From Planctomycetales bacterium (GTDB taxonomy: Bacteria; Planctomycetota; Planctomycetia; Planctomycetales; Planctomycetaceae), in NCBI GenBank assembly GCA_026400835.1, contig JAPLOA010000096.1, forward strand, positions 1 to 64,000: a stretch of 64,000 nucleotides of DNA, given 5' to 3'. This document shows, piece by piece, positions 44,980 through 53,627 of the stretch (position 1 is its first letter; every line of letters begins with the position of its first letter). The notes beneath the pieces were generated by a model, which saw only the letters and a list, made by a program, of their open reading frames with translations, had not been told where the DNA came from and searched no databases. The position numbers were made by a program, and so were the translations under genes.

Positions 44980-45729
44980 TCACTCATTACGCAGCGCAAA
45001 CTCCACCACTGGCACTTTCCATCCGGAGTCCGGGGCAGACTCTCGACGCCAGCCGCGGCAGTGATAGAAGAACTGAGCCGGTTTGTTATCCGCGTCGACA
45101 ACACAGCGAATGACTTTGGTCCCGCTGTCCTGAAGTCGATTCACGGCGAAGTTCAGCAGTTCATGAGCCAGATTCAGTTTTGTTTCTCGATGAAACTTCG
45201 GGGTCTGGTAATCCGGCAGAGTCCCGATGGACAAAATCTCGCCACCATGAGGAATTGGAGCTTTGAACTTTGGCACCGAGTCTTTCGAGCGATGCCGCCA
45301 TTCCGCTAGCCTGGCTTTCATCAGCGACACGGCTTCGGGCACAACCTTCAGCACGCTTGGATTTGTGATCAGCGACATTCCACACTCGTAAGCCATTCTC
45401 AGCCAGAAATGTCGAATTGCGGAGCGGATGAATCCACTGGAGTCATGCGTTGCCACAATGAATGCCGCCGGCGTTTCGTTCACATAGGCGATGGCACCGA
45501 AGATCAGACCGCCTTTAGGCAGGACGTTATAGTAAAACTTCTCCATAAATCGGTGGCCCAGACGCACAAGCGGACTTGTCGGCAGGATGCGTGAATGCAG
45601 TTCGGCCAGCACACTGACAGGTGCAGCTTGATACTCGTCAAAGTCCACCATGCGAAAATCCACTGGCACTGCTGATTGAGCAACTGGCGTGCGGAACGCA
45701 GGTTGGACAGACTTCTCTGACACGGTCAT
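44980..45729 (-). CDS. GNAT family N-acetyltransferase
   Basis: The 249-residue protein has a GNAT-like core: FIVATHDSSG (strand 4), ILSIGTLPDYQTPKFHRETK (strand 4 to acetyl-CoA loop, with an atypical QTPKFHRE in place of QxxGxG/A) and LLNFAVNRLQDSGTKVIRCVVDADNKPAQFFYHCRGWRR. The last part, with DxDNxxAxxFY, is the typical C-terminal GNAT signature. It probably acylates an amino group of the sugar or amino acid made by this operon. The gene starts within the stop of the upstream acyltransferase (TAATG, 1-base overlap), so the two are coupled. Confidence 0.8.
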   Translation of the reverse strand: MTVSEKSVQPAFRTPVAQSAVPVDFRMVDFDEYQAAPVSVLAELHSRILPTSPLVRLGHRFMEKFYYNVLPKGGLIFGAIAYVNETPAAFIVATHDSSGFIRSAIRHFWLRMAYECGMSLITNPSVLKVVPEAVSLMKARLAEWRHRSKDSVPKFKAPIPHGGEILSIGTLPDYQTPKFHRETKLNLAHELLNFAVNRLQDSGTKVIRCVVDADNKPAQFFYHCRGWRRESAPDSGWKVPVVEFALRNE

Positions 45730-46445
45730 TAAGTGCTGCTCCCGACGAGTGGCCTGTCGAATGTCCTGGCTGTTGCCTTGTCTGAATCAAGTGACTGAGC
45801 GGAGTCTGAATCGAGCCTGCTGCGCAGGATGCGTGCTGGATTTCCGACGGCCACTGTATAGGGCGGTGTTGCGCGCGTGACGATTGAACCTGCTCCGACC
45901 ACACAACCTTCGCCCAGATCATTCATCACCACGCAGTTGGCACCAATCCAGCAGTCATCGGCGACCAGAACTCGTCGAAGGCGACCGCCTTGTAGCGCCA
46001 TGGGGGTATCGATTCGGTCAATGTTGTGGTATCGCGAACCACTCAAAAACTGACAATGGTCTGCTGTCAGGACATAGGAACCGAAATCGCAGTGATGGAT
46101 GACGTTATAATTTCCGATCAGGACATTGCTGCCGATTGCGACGTCGCGGTAAAAGAAAATCGTGCCGAAGCCGATCGCGACGTTGTCACCCATTTGCCGC
46201 AGCGTCCACCGATAAAACTCACCTCGAATGATAATGCCGAACACGTAGGGAATGACTGCCAGGAGCTCTGAACAGGTTCGAAACGCGAAGTCCGATCGCC
46301 GAGCCAGCATCGCCATCGGCCAGACGATCGGCCATGTCAGCACCGCGGCGATTCGCATTGCTCTCCTTAGATTTTTGCTGGGCGAAAACTGCTGGTAGCA
46401 AACGTCCGTATACGCATCGCTGACGATTCGCTGATTGTGTCGCAT
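45729..46445 (-). CDS. Left-handed beta-helix acyltransferase
   Basis: The 238-residue protein starts with a hydrophobic stretch (about residues 28-60) and then shows hexapeptide repeats: GDNVAIGFGTIFFYRDVAIG, GSNVLIGNYNVI, LVADDCWIGANCVVMNDLGE and GCVVGAGSIVTRATPPYTVA, followed by VGNPARILR. This is the fold of O- and N-acetyltransferases of the WbbJ/maltose acetyltransferase type, with the catalytic histidine probably in the NVIHHCDF segment. It may transfer an acyl group from the operon's carrier protein or from CoA. It overlaps the GNAT gene by 1 base and follows the ligase gene by 3 bases. Confidence 0.84.
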   Translation of the reverse strand: MRHNQRIVSDAYTDVCYQQFSPSKNLRRAMRIAAVLTWPIVWPMAMLARRSDFAFRTCSELLAVIPYVFGIIIRGEFYRWTLRQMGDNVAIGFGTIFFYRDVAIGSNVLIGNYNVIHHCDFGSYVLTADHCQFLSGSRYHNIDRIDTPMALQGGRLRRVLVADDCWIGANCVVMNDLGEGCVVGAGSIVTRATPPYTVAVGNPARILRSRLDSDSAQSLDSDKATARTFDRPLVGSST

Positions 46446-46448
46446 AAA

Positions 46449-47798
46449 TCAGCCTTTCCCGGCTCGGAGTTTTTTGAAGCGGGAACTATGCATTTCGTCA
46501 GCCACCAGCAGAACTTTTTGCGGGATCTGATTGGGGCGCAGTCGTGACTTACAGAACTCCCGCATACGTTTGCGGAACACGGGCAGAGTTTCGGTGGTAG
46601 AGAGCTTCACTCGAGCAGTCACCGTTTGTCCAGTGATGGAATTTGGTTCTGAAGCGACGGCGACTTCGTCCACACCGTCCATCTGCTGGACGACGCTTTC
46701 GACGTCGCCCGGATAGATCTTCTCGCCACCCACATTGATGATTTCCGATGCGCGGCCTTTGATACGCAGATAATCTCCATCAGTCTCCACGAGGTCACCC
46801 GTGATGAACCAACCGTCCTCGGTAAACGGACTCGGAGCATTCAAATAGCCAAGCATTGCGGAGGCCGCTCGAATCCAAAGAATTCCGTCGAGGATTTTCG
46901 TCTCGAATCCCTCACCGCCGACCTGGACCCACAGCGATCCTGATTCTTTCGATCGCGATCGCATAATGCCCAGTTCGGACAGTCCATAGGTCTGCTGAAA
47001 ACGGACATTCGGAAAAACCTGATTCAGCCGAATCAGGGTGCTTTCCGGCATCACTTCCGTGCCATAAGTGATCAGCGTGAGAGACGACAGATCATGCTGA
47101 CGCCACGCTTCTGAAATCAGCAGCAGTCGCAGGAACGTCGGAGAAGTCGGCAGGAGCTCGACGCGATGTTCGGCAATCAGTCGGCAGACCTCGTCCGGAT
47201 TACGATCCTTCGTAATCACCATTGTGCCGCCATTGGAGATTGTGTGCAGGAATGTGTTCAGCCCGCCAATATGATCGAACAACAAAAAGACCAGAGTGCG
47301 AAGCGACGGTCGTTGTGTCCGGAACTTTTCCACGAGCTTCGCGAAGTTGTGCAGGGCCGCTTTTGGTTTTCCGGTTGAGCCCGAGGAGAACAGGACCAGG
47401 CCCGCATCACCTATTGCAATCAGTTCGTGAGTCAGCAAGTTCGTCACGGTGACATCGCGATGCTGAATTCGACACGAATCATCAGGCGAAAACTCGAACA
47501 CGACCTGCACTTCAGCCGTGTCGAGGAAATCGCGGTGTGACGTCGTAGCGGCGGCGCTCAGTGGGACAATAACACAATTGCGTTCCATCAAGGCCAGCAG
47601 CAGCCCGCAGATCTCCGGTGAAAAGTCACCGATAACGCCAACGACAGAGCCTGGCACGCAGTTCTGTTCGGGCAGTCTTGTTCTCCAGCGTTCGACGCTT
47701 GAGACCAGGTCCGCGTAGGTCGAATGGCGATCACGCCAGATCACAGCCTGTTTGTCTTCGCAGGAAGTCAGTCGTTCCATCAGCCAGTCGAGATTCAC
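46449..47798 (-). CDS. AMP-forming acyl/aryl ligase (class I adenylate-forming enzyme)
   Basis: The 449-residue protein has the adenylation core motifs: LVLFSSGSTGKPKAALHN (A3), QQTYGLSELG (A5), YLRIKGRASEIINVGGEKIYP (A8 hinge) and a C-terminal lysine in SRFKKLRAGKG (A10). It is short compared with the usual 500-550 residues, mainly in the N-terminal half. It starts with GTG that overlaps the stop of the SDR gene by 4 bases. With an acyl carrier protein in the same operon it probably activates a carboxylic acid and loads it on the carrier's pantetheine arm. Confidence 0.88.
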   Translation of the reverse strand: MNLDWLMERLTSCEDKQAVIWRDRHSTYADLVSSVERWRTRLPEQNCVPGSVVGVIGDFSPEICGLLLALMERNCVIVPLSAAATTSHRDFLDTAEVQVVFEFSPDDSCRIQHRDVTVTNLLTHELIAIGDAGLVLFSSGSTGKPKAALHNFAKLVEKFRTQRPSLRTLVFLLFDHIGGLNTFLHTISNGGTMVITKDRNPDEVCRLIAEHRVELLPTSPTFLRLLLISEAWRQHDLSSLTLITYGTEVMPESTLIRLNQVFPNVRFQQTYGLSELGIMRSRSKESGSLWVQVGGEGFETKILDGILWIRAASAMLGYLNAPSPFTEDGWFITGDLVETDGDYLRIKGRASEIINVGGEKIYPGDVESVVQQMDGVDEVAVASEPNSITGQTVTARVKLSTTETLPVFRKRMREFCKSRLRPNQIPQKVLLVADEMHSSRFKKLRAGKG

Positions 47799-48493
47799 GA
47801 GACACCCCCGAGGTAAAGTACTTGTCCGGTAACGCTGTCACTTGCGCGACTGATAAAGAAGTCCACGACGTTGGAAACATCCTCAAAGCATCCAGGTCGT
47901 CTGATCGCGAGACGGTCAATCAATGCGTCCATTTTTTCCTGTGGCACGGCGCGAATCAGATCGGTGGGAATGGGTGTCGGACCGATTGCGTTGCTGGTGA
48001 TACCTAGTTCCGCGAATTCCCGCGCCAGAATTCGTGTCAGCGTTTCCACAGCACTCTTGGCTGATGCGTACAGGGCTTCCCCTTCCAGTTGCAGGGGAAC
48101 AGCAATGGTGCTGAAGTTCACAATCCGGCCGAACTTGTTCTTCGCCATCAGCTTGGCGCTTTCGCGACACATCAGAAAAGTCCCCAGGAAGTTCGTGGAG
48201 ATGATCTTCTGAGCGACCGACATCGGGGTCAGCATGGCGTGATTCATTGATGCGATGCCAGCGTTATTCAGAGTGATATCGAGGCGTCCGTGGCGTTTTC
48301 GAATATTGTTCAGCATATCGCGGACCTGAACTTCGTCCGTCACATCAACACAGTGATGTGTGTAGCCCTCGAGTGTCCAGTCCGGTGCTTTACGACTGCA
48401 GCCTTCGACCACGTATCCTCGCTGAACATAATATTCCGCGAGGTAACGACCGATTCCCTTACGAGCTCCGGTGATCAGCATGACATCATCCAT
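47795..48493 (-). CDS. SDR family reductase (FabG-like)
   Basis: The 232-residue protein has the SDR signatures: LITGARKGIGRYLAE (NADP-binding), LNNAGIASM, a catalytic serine in IVNFSTIAVP and the YASAK motif, then ITSNAIGPTPIPTDL. The closest functional type is 3-oxoacyl-carrier-protein reductase. In this operon it probably reduces a 3-keto group on a carrier-bound acyl chain. It starts inside the acyl carrier protein gene (8-base overlap) and its stop overlaps the ligase start by 4 bases. Confidence 0.9.
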   Translation of the reverse strand: MDDVMLITGARKGIGRYLAEYYVQRGYVVEGCSRKAPDWTLEGYTHHCVDVTDEVQVRDMLNNIRKRHGRLDITLNNAGIASMNHAMLTPMSVAQKIISTNFLGTFLMCRESAKLMAKNKFGRIVNFSTIAVPLQLEGEALYASAKSAVETLTRILAREFAELGITSNAIGPTPIPTDLIRAVPQEKMDALIDRLAIRRPGCFEDVSNVVDFFISRASDSVTGQVLYLGGVS

Positions 48494-48803
48494 GGCTTGA
48501 TGCCTCAGTCAGAAGCGTGTCGACATACTGAGCAAGACTGCCGATCGTTCTGAAAGGACTCTTCTCCTGTGACATCGCTCGTTCATCCGCGAGGGTGACG
48601 ACGGTGTTGAGTTCATCGCTGATTGTTTGTTCGACGTTGAACAACAGCGTTACCAGTTCGAGCGATGTCAGTATGCCCTGCTGACCAACCAGACGAGTTG
48701 TCTCATTCAATTCTCCCGGCGCGAGATGAATTTGTTCGTCAGATTCTGCAAGCAGTTCCTGAACGTTGGCGATAATCAGTTCAAGGCTTCTGGTCAGATC
48801 CAT
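48486..48803 (-). CDS. Acyl carrier protein-like protein
   Basis: The start is the ATG reading MDLTRSLEL, which has GGAG 8 bases before it. The 105-residue acidic product has four predicted helices and LTSLELVTLLFNVEQTISDE, which matches the DSLxxVxLxxxxExxF helix-2 segment of acyl carrier proteins; the serine of TSL would carry phosphopantetheine, with Thr in place of the usual Asp. It is longer than typical ACPs (75-85 aa), with an insert of about 20 residues after helix 2. It is the first gene of the operon 48803-42539. Confidence 0.78.
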   Translation of the reverse strand: MDLTRSLELIIANVQELLAESDEQIHLAPGELNETTRLVGQQGILTSLELVTLLFNVEQTISDELNTVVTLADERAMSQEKSPFRTIGSLAQYVDTLLTEASSHG

Positions 48804-49161
48804 TGTCAATACTCCGAAAATGCCGCAATTCTTATGGCTGGCAGCGAGCAGCGCTGCATACAGTTCCCGCCATCGGCCACTGCACGGCTATTGGAGTATG
48901 TTGTCTGAAATCGCCCGCGTGGCGTTCCTTACGTTCCTGTGACAAAAATCTCATGAGCCTGAGATAGCAATATCAGGAATCAAGGGAATTGTTTCCGAAC
49001 GCAAACAAGAATTTCAGTTGCCATGTTGTCCTGAAGCATCAGGTCGCTCTGATCGATTCGATTCGAACCGCGCGTAAGTGTTGTGGCGTCAAGATGCGAA
49101 TCATCAACACTCTGGAAGATCACGATTGTTGCATCTTCTGAACATTTCAGGTGAAGTCGTC
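48804..49161. other. Divergent promoter region of ACP operon
   Basis: These 358 bases lie between the first gene of the acyl-carrier operon and the DUF3293-like gene. A frame upstream of the DUF3293-like start exists, but without recognisable content. No clear hairpin or promoter was found. Confidence 0.4.
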
Positions 49162-49560
49162 ATGATCCGAGAAACACACCCCGAATACTTCGAAACTCAC
49201 TTTGATTCAGCCGGTTACGATGGTCCGTGGCCGCGTCAGTTTGCGATAGTCACGGGCTACTCCACAACAGGTGAAAATTGGACATCGAAAGCCAATGCGA
49301 GGGCGGACCTTGAGTTGAACGCCGAACTGCTGCGGCGAGGCGTCTGGATTCAGCGTGTCACCGGATTCTCACCTCGGACTGGACATGCAGAACCGGGATG
49401 GGCCACCCAGTTGTCTTTTGTAGACGCTTGCGACCTAGGGGGCCGGTTCCGACAGGACGCCCTTTATTTTGTTCGCGACGACCAACTTTTTGTTTCACAC
49501 TGCGATTCGCGGCGAGAGAAAGTGCTCGTTGGCTCATTTCGCGAACGTCTGCGTTACTAA
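49162..49560 (+). CDS. DUF3293-like protein
   Basis: The start is the ATG reading MIRETHPEYF, with AGGTG 8 bases before it. The 132-residue protein has the layout of DUF3293: FAIVTGYSTTGENWTSKANA near the middle, a helix with LELNAELLRRGVWIQRVTGF, a GWAT..SFVDACDLG segment and a final strand with ALYFVRDDQLFVSHC. This family is small, cytoplasmic and of unknown function. It stands alone, divergent from the acyl-carrier operon. The N-terminal extension in the same frame (from 49078) has no binding site. Confidence 0.72.
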   Translation: MIRETHPEYFETHFDSAGYDGPWPRQFAIVTGYSTTGENWTSKANARADLELNAELLRRGVWIQRVTGFSPRTGHAEPGWATQLSFVDACDLGGRFRQDALYFVRDDQLFVSHCDSRREKVLVGSFRERLRY

Positions 49561-49579
49561 AAGTTTCACAACGCTGCTT

Positions 49580-49819
49580 TTATCCGGCGGCGTCACTTTG
49601 CGACTCATGATTAAGGGAGCCAATGACGGCGGGGCGAGTTAGCGTTTGCGAAGCTTCCGAACCAGCGGCAACCAATGTCCTGGACAGCAGACGCAGGGAT
49701 TCGAGTTCACGGCATGCTTTGCTGAGTTCAGAGCAAAGTGTCAGTCTCCGCAACAGAGCGTTAGCACTCATGTCGATCGACATGCCTCTGCTCAGTGACT
49801 TGCCAGGGTCATGATTCAT
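49580..49819 (-). CDS. Small partner protein of nucleotidyltransferase
   Basis: The 79-residue product starts within the stop of the nucleotidyltransferase gene (ATGA overlap), so it is translationally coupled to it. The middle segment IDMSANALLRRLTLCSELSK resembles small helical proteins that I recall downstream of nucleotidyltransferases of this type in other genomes. No catalytic motif is visible. It may bind and control the enzyme. Confidence 0.6.
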   Translation of the reverse strand: MNHDPGKSLSRGMSIDMSANALLRRLTLCSELSKACRELESLRLLSRTLVAAGSEASQTLTRPAVIGSLNHESQSDAAG

Positions 49820-50286
49820 GGTTTCTCTTCAAGCAATCCCAGTTCTTCCAGATCTGCGAGGTCACGCAGGCGTCCAGCCAGTCTTTTCATCTTAGCAAGC
49901 CCCGTTCTTGAAACGACACTGATTTTCCGATCTGGCAGATGAAGTACCTCTTTCGATGTCCAGACTTCGTGAAGAACCGGAGTGACGAGCAGTAGATCCA
50001 GTGTGAATAAATCGTTGTTGAGAATACGTGAAATACGAAAAACCTCTCGTGCCTGAGTTGTTCCGGAAGCAAATGGGATGATGCCAGATGGAATGATGTA
50101 ACCTAGCGATTCGATAGCGGCCTTTGCAGGTTCGAGTGAGTTGCGGTCGATTAACAGGTCTATGTCTCGCGTCGCTCTCGGATAGCCGTGTAGAGCGACA
50201 GCAAGTCCCCCGCAAACTGCGTAGTCAATTCCAGCAGCAGTGAGACAGTCGACCAGAGAAAAAAGCTCATTTGTCAGCTCAGACAT
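49816..50286 (-). CDS. Nucleotidyltransferase (AbiEii/DUF6036-like)
   Basis: The start is the ATG reading MSELTNELFS; an upstream TTG would add 12 residues of the RND overlap. The 156-residue protein has the minimal nucleotidyltransferase motif CGGLAVALHGYPRATRDIDL, with the metal-binding DxD, followed by a short helical C-terminal part containing GLAKMKRLAGRLRDLADLEE. Proteins of this kind act as toxins of AbiEii-type systems or as house-keeping adenylyltransferases. The gene overlaps the RND permease gene by 8 bases, so it is probably translated from the efflux transcript, which is unusual. A small coupled gene follows. Confidence 0.8.
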   Translation of the reverse strand: MSELTNELFSLVDCLTAAGIDYAVCGGLAVALHGYPRATRDIDLLIDRNSLEPAKAAIESLGYIIPSGIIPFASGTTQAREVFRISRILNNDLFTLDLLLVTPVLHEVWTSKEVLHLPDRKISVVSRTGLAKMKRLAGRLRDLADLEELGLLEEKP

Positions 50287-53200
50287 TGTCGGACTTTGCC
50301 TCACCAAAGAGAAGACTGCCAAGCCGCTCCAGCACGAAGTAGAACACAGGAGTCAGGAAGACTCCGAAGATTGTGACGCCCAGCATCCCGGAGAAGACAG
50401 CAATCCCCAGTGTTCTTCGCATCTCGGCCCCTGCCCCTTGCGCGATAGCCAATGGAACGACACCGAGGATAAACGCGAACGATGTCATCAGAATCGGACG
50501 TAGTCGCATTCGGCAGGCTTCTACGGTGGCGTCGAAGGCCGTCGCGCCAGCAGTACGTTTTTCCCTGGCAAACTCGACGATCAGAATTGCATTCTTGCTG
50601 GCCAGACCTACAAGGACGACGAGACCGGTCTGCACAAAAATGTTGATGTCCAGGTGAGCCCACGCGACACCAATCACCGAGCATAGCAGACACATCGGCA
50701 CGACAAGAATAACGGCGAACGGCAAGCGGAGACTTTCATACTGTGCGGCCAAAAGCAGATACACCAGAACAACGGCCAAGGCAAACACAACCATCGCCGT
50801 GTTGCCAGCTCGAATCTGCAACAGTGTTAACTCAGTCCACAAAGAGGTCATTCCAGGCGGCAATTCTGTAGCGGCCAGATCGTCGACCGTGGAAATCATC
50901 TGCCCGGAACTCACACCGGGCAACGTACCTCCGTTAATCGTCGCTGCGACAACTCCGTTATAGCGCGTGATCAAACCCGGACCTGCGATGTCGCGAACCT
51001 CGGCGATGCTGGCCAGCGGAACCATATCTCGCATCAGGTTTCGTACTTTGAGCTTCCGGACGTCGTCCGCCGTTAACCGAAACGCCGGATCGGCCTGAAG
51101 ATTGACCTGCCAGGTACGGCCAAAGCGATTAAAGTCGTTGGCATAGAAGCCACCAAGATAGACTTGAAGAGTCAGAAAGACATCATTCAGAGGAACGCCC
51201 AATGACTTACATTTTTCTCGATCCACCTCAACAAACATCTGAGGAGTATTCGCACGGAAGGCATTGAACAGACCGGCCAGCCCCGGTCGCTGATTTCCCT
51301 GAGCAGCAAATGTATCGGCCGCATCCTGCAGTCCACCGAAGCCGGTACCGGAACGATCCTGAATCATCACCTTGAAACCGCCGGCATTGCCGAGACCATC
51401 GACAGCCGGTGGTCCAAACACGGCCACAGCGGCATCCTGAATACTTCGAAACGCGGCTCCGCGCAGTTGCTGAGCGATCACGTCAGAATTAAGTTCAGGA
51501 CCGCGATCTTCGAACTCATCCAGAATCACAAACATCGAACCAAAGTTGGAACCGGTCGCATTCTGCACAATGGACTGCCCCGGGATCGAAATCACATGCC
51601 CGACGCCTTTGATACCCGGATATTTCGTTTTGTCACTTTCATCACCCCGCGCGATGCGATCGATTTCCTTCATGACGGCATTGGTGCGTTCCAGTGATGC
51701 TGCATCAGGAAGTTGAACGTTGACCAGCAGGTAGCCTTTGTCCTGAGCAGGGACGAATCCGGTCGGAACATGCGTAAAGCTGTAGTAGGTCGCGTAAAGC
51801 AGCCCGCCGTAAACGCAAAGAACAATCACCGACAAACGCAAAAGCCAGCCGACGGACCATGCGTAGCTACTGGAGGCTTTATCAAAGAACTTGTTGAATA
51901 GCTTAAAAAACCAACCGAGCACACCGTTCAGAAGTCGAGTCAGGATGTCTTTCTGTTCGGCCTTCGGACGCAGCAACAGGGCTGCCAGAGCCGGGCTGAG
52001 CGTCAGGGAGTTCACGGCCGAAAAGAAAGTGGAGACAGCGATGGTGACAGCAAACTGCCGAAAGAACTGACCTGTAATCCCGGTGATAAATGCACAAGGA
52101 ATAAAGACAGCCATCAGGACAAGTGAAATGGCGATGACCGGAACGGCGACTTCATCCATGGCTTTTCGTGAAGCATCGCGATGAGACAGGCCGTGTTCCA
52201 GATGATGCTCCACGGCTTCAACAACCACGATGGCATCATCGACCACAATTCCGATCGCCAGTACCAGGCCGAGCAGTGAAAGATTGTTCAGGCTGAAACC
52301 AAAACCAGCCATCAGAGCAAACGTGCCGATGATGGCTACTGGCACTGCAATCAATGGAATCAGAGTGGCTCGCCACGACTGCAGAAACAGAAGCACGACG
52401 ATTCCGACAAGAACGATCGCGTCGCGTAAAGCTTTGAAGACTTCGTGGATCGATTCATCGATAAAGGGTGTCGTGTCGTAGACGATACCATAGTCCACTC
52501 CGTCCGGAAATGAAAGCTTCAGTTGTTCCATGCGTTCGCGGATTTTGTCGGCCGTAGCCAGCGCGTTCGATCCGGGTTGTTGATAGATCGAAAGACCAAC
52601 AGACGGCTTTCCATCCAGATAACACAACGTATCCTGATTCTTCGCCCCGAGTTGAATCCCGCCGAGTTGTGCGCCTGATGAGTCCATGCGTTGTTCGCTG
52701 ATCAGATCGCGTAAACGGACGATCTCACCTTCAAAGCCAGACCGCACAATGATCTCACCGAACTGTTTCTGATCCTGCAGTCGTCCCAATGTGCTGAGTG
52801 TGTATTGGAATGCCTGACCATTGGGGACCGGCGGACGTCCCAGTGATCCGGCGGCCACCTGAACGTTCTGTTCTTTCAATGAACTCACAACGTCGGCGGC
52901 CGTGAGACCGCGAGCGGCAATCTTCTCCGGATCAAGCCAGATGCGCATGCTGTAGTCCTGTTGACCGAACATGCTGATGTCACCGACACCTGATAATTGA
53001 GCTAACTCATCGCGAAGATTGATCGTCGCATAATTGCTCAGCTTGAGCTGGTCATAGGAGTCATCCGGAGAAAACAGATTGATGACGAGAAGAATACTGG
53101 GAGACCGCTTTTTGACGCTCACGCCTGTTTGTTTGACAACATCAGGCAGCGACGGCAACGCCAGATTCACTCGGTTTTGTACCAAAACCTGAGCCATATC

Positions 53201-53509
53201 CAGATTGACACCTACGTCAAATGTGACTGTCAGGCTGTACTGTCCATCGTTCGTGCATTGCGACGACATGTAGAGCATGTTTTCCACGCCCGTGACCTGC
53301 TGTTCAATCGGCGAGGCCACTGTGTCTGCAACAACGCTTGCGTTTGCACCCGGATAGGCACAAGTAACCTGTACTGTTGGCGGAGCGATTTCAGGATACT
53401 GCGCAATGGGCAACGTGGTGACAGCAATGGCTCCGGCAATCACGATGACAACCGATAGCACTGCGGCAAAGATCGGTCGATCGATAAAGAACTTGGATAG
53501 AGCTGACAC
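50279..53509 (-). CDS. RND efflux permease, HAE-1 family
   Basis: The 1076-residue protein has the 12-helix RND layout with two large periplasmic loops. The N-terminus FIDRPIFAAVLSVVIVIAGA and LPIAQYPEIAPPTVQVTCAY are typical of MexB/AcrB. The proton-relay aspartates of helix 4 are present in LAIGIVVDDAIVVVEAV, and helix 10-12 motifs (GLASKNAILIVEFA, MTSFAFILGVVPLAIA) are intact. The pump exports drugs or other hydrophobic compounds by proton antiport. The adaptor lipoprotein gene is 118 bases upstream; no TolC-type outer-membrane gene is in the operon. Start and length agree with the family. Confidence 0.96.
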   Translation of the reverse strand: MSALSKFFIDRPIFAAVLSVVIVIAGAIAVTTLPIAQYPEIAPPTVQVTCAYPGANASVVADTVASPIEQQVTGVENMLYMSSQCTNDGQYSLTVTFDVGVNLDMAQVLVQNRVNLALPSLPDVVKQTGVSVKKRSPSILLVINLFSPDDSYDQLKLSNYATINLRDELAQLSGVGDISMFGQQDYSMRIWLDPEKIAARGLTAADVVSSLKEQNVQVAAGSLGRPPVPNGQAFQYTLSTLGRLQDQKQFGEIIVRSGFEGEIVRLRDLISEQRMDSSGAQLGGIQLGAKNQDTLCYLDGKPSVGLSIYQQPGSNALATADKIRERMEQLKLSFPDGVDYGIVYDTTPFIDESIHEVFKALRDAIVLVGIVVLLFLQSWRATLIPLIAVPVAIIGTFALMAGFGFSLNNLSLLGLVLAIGIVVDDAIVVVEAVEHHLEHGLSHRDASRKAMDEVAVPVIAISLVLMAVFIPCAFITGITGQFFRQFAVTIAVSTFFSAVNSLTLSPALAALLLRPKAEQKDILTRLLNGVLGWFFKLFNKFFDKASSSYAWSVGWLLRLSVIVLCVYGGLLYATYYSFTHVPTGFVPAQDKGYLLVNVQLPDAASLERTNAVMKEIDRIARGDESDKTKYPGIKGVGHVISIPGQSIVQNATGSNFGSMFVILDEFEDRGPELNSDVIAQQLRGAAFRSIQDAAVAVFGPPAVDGLGNAGGFKVMIQDRSGTGFGGLQDAADTFAAQGNQRPGLAGLFNAFRANTPQMFVEVDREKCKSLGVPLNDVFLTLQVYLGGFYANDFNRFGRTWQVNLQADPAFRLTADDVRKLKVRNLMRDMVPLASIAEVRDIAGPGLITRYNGVVAATINGGTLPGVSSGQMISTVDDLAATELPPGMTSLWTELTLLQIRAGNTAMVVFALAVVLVYLLLAAQYESLRLPFAVILVVPMCLLCSVIGVAWAHLDINIFVQTGLVVLVGLASKNAILIVEFAREKRTAGATAFDATVEACRMRLRPILMTSFAFILGVVPLAIAQGAGAEMRRTLGIAVFSGMLGVTIFGVFLTPVFYFVLERLGSLLFGEAKSDNV

Positions 53510-53627
53510 GTCAGACCTCGAGCAAGAATTGATAGTCCGGGATGCGGCGTCCTATTACAGGCGATCCAGTCACGTTTCGGATCCCCCGATTGCAGTCGCC
53601 TGCGGCTTGCCGTTAAACGAATCGGAT

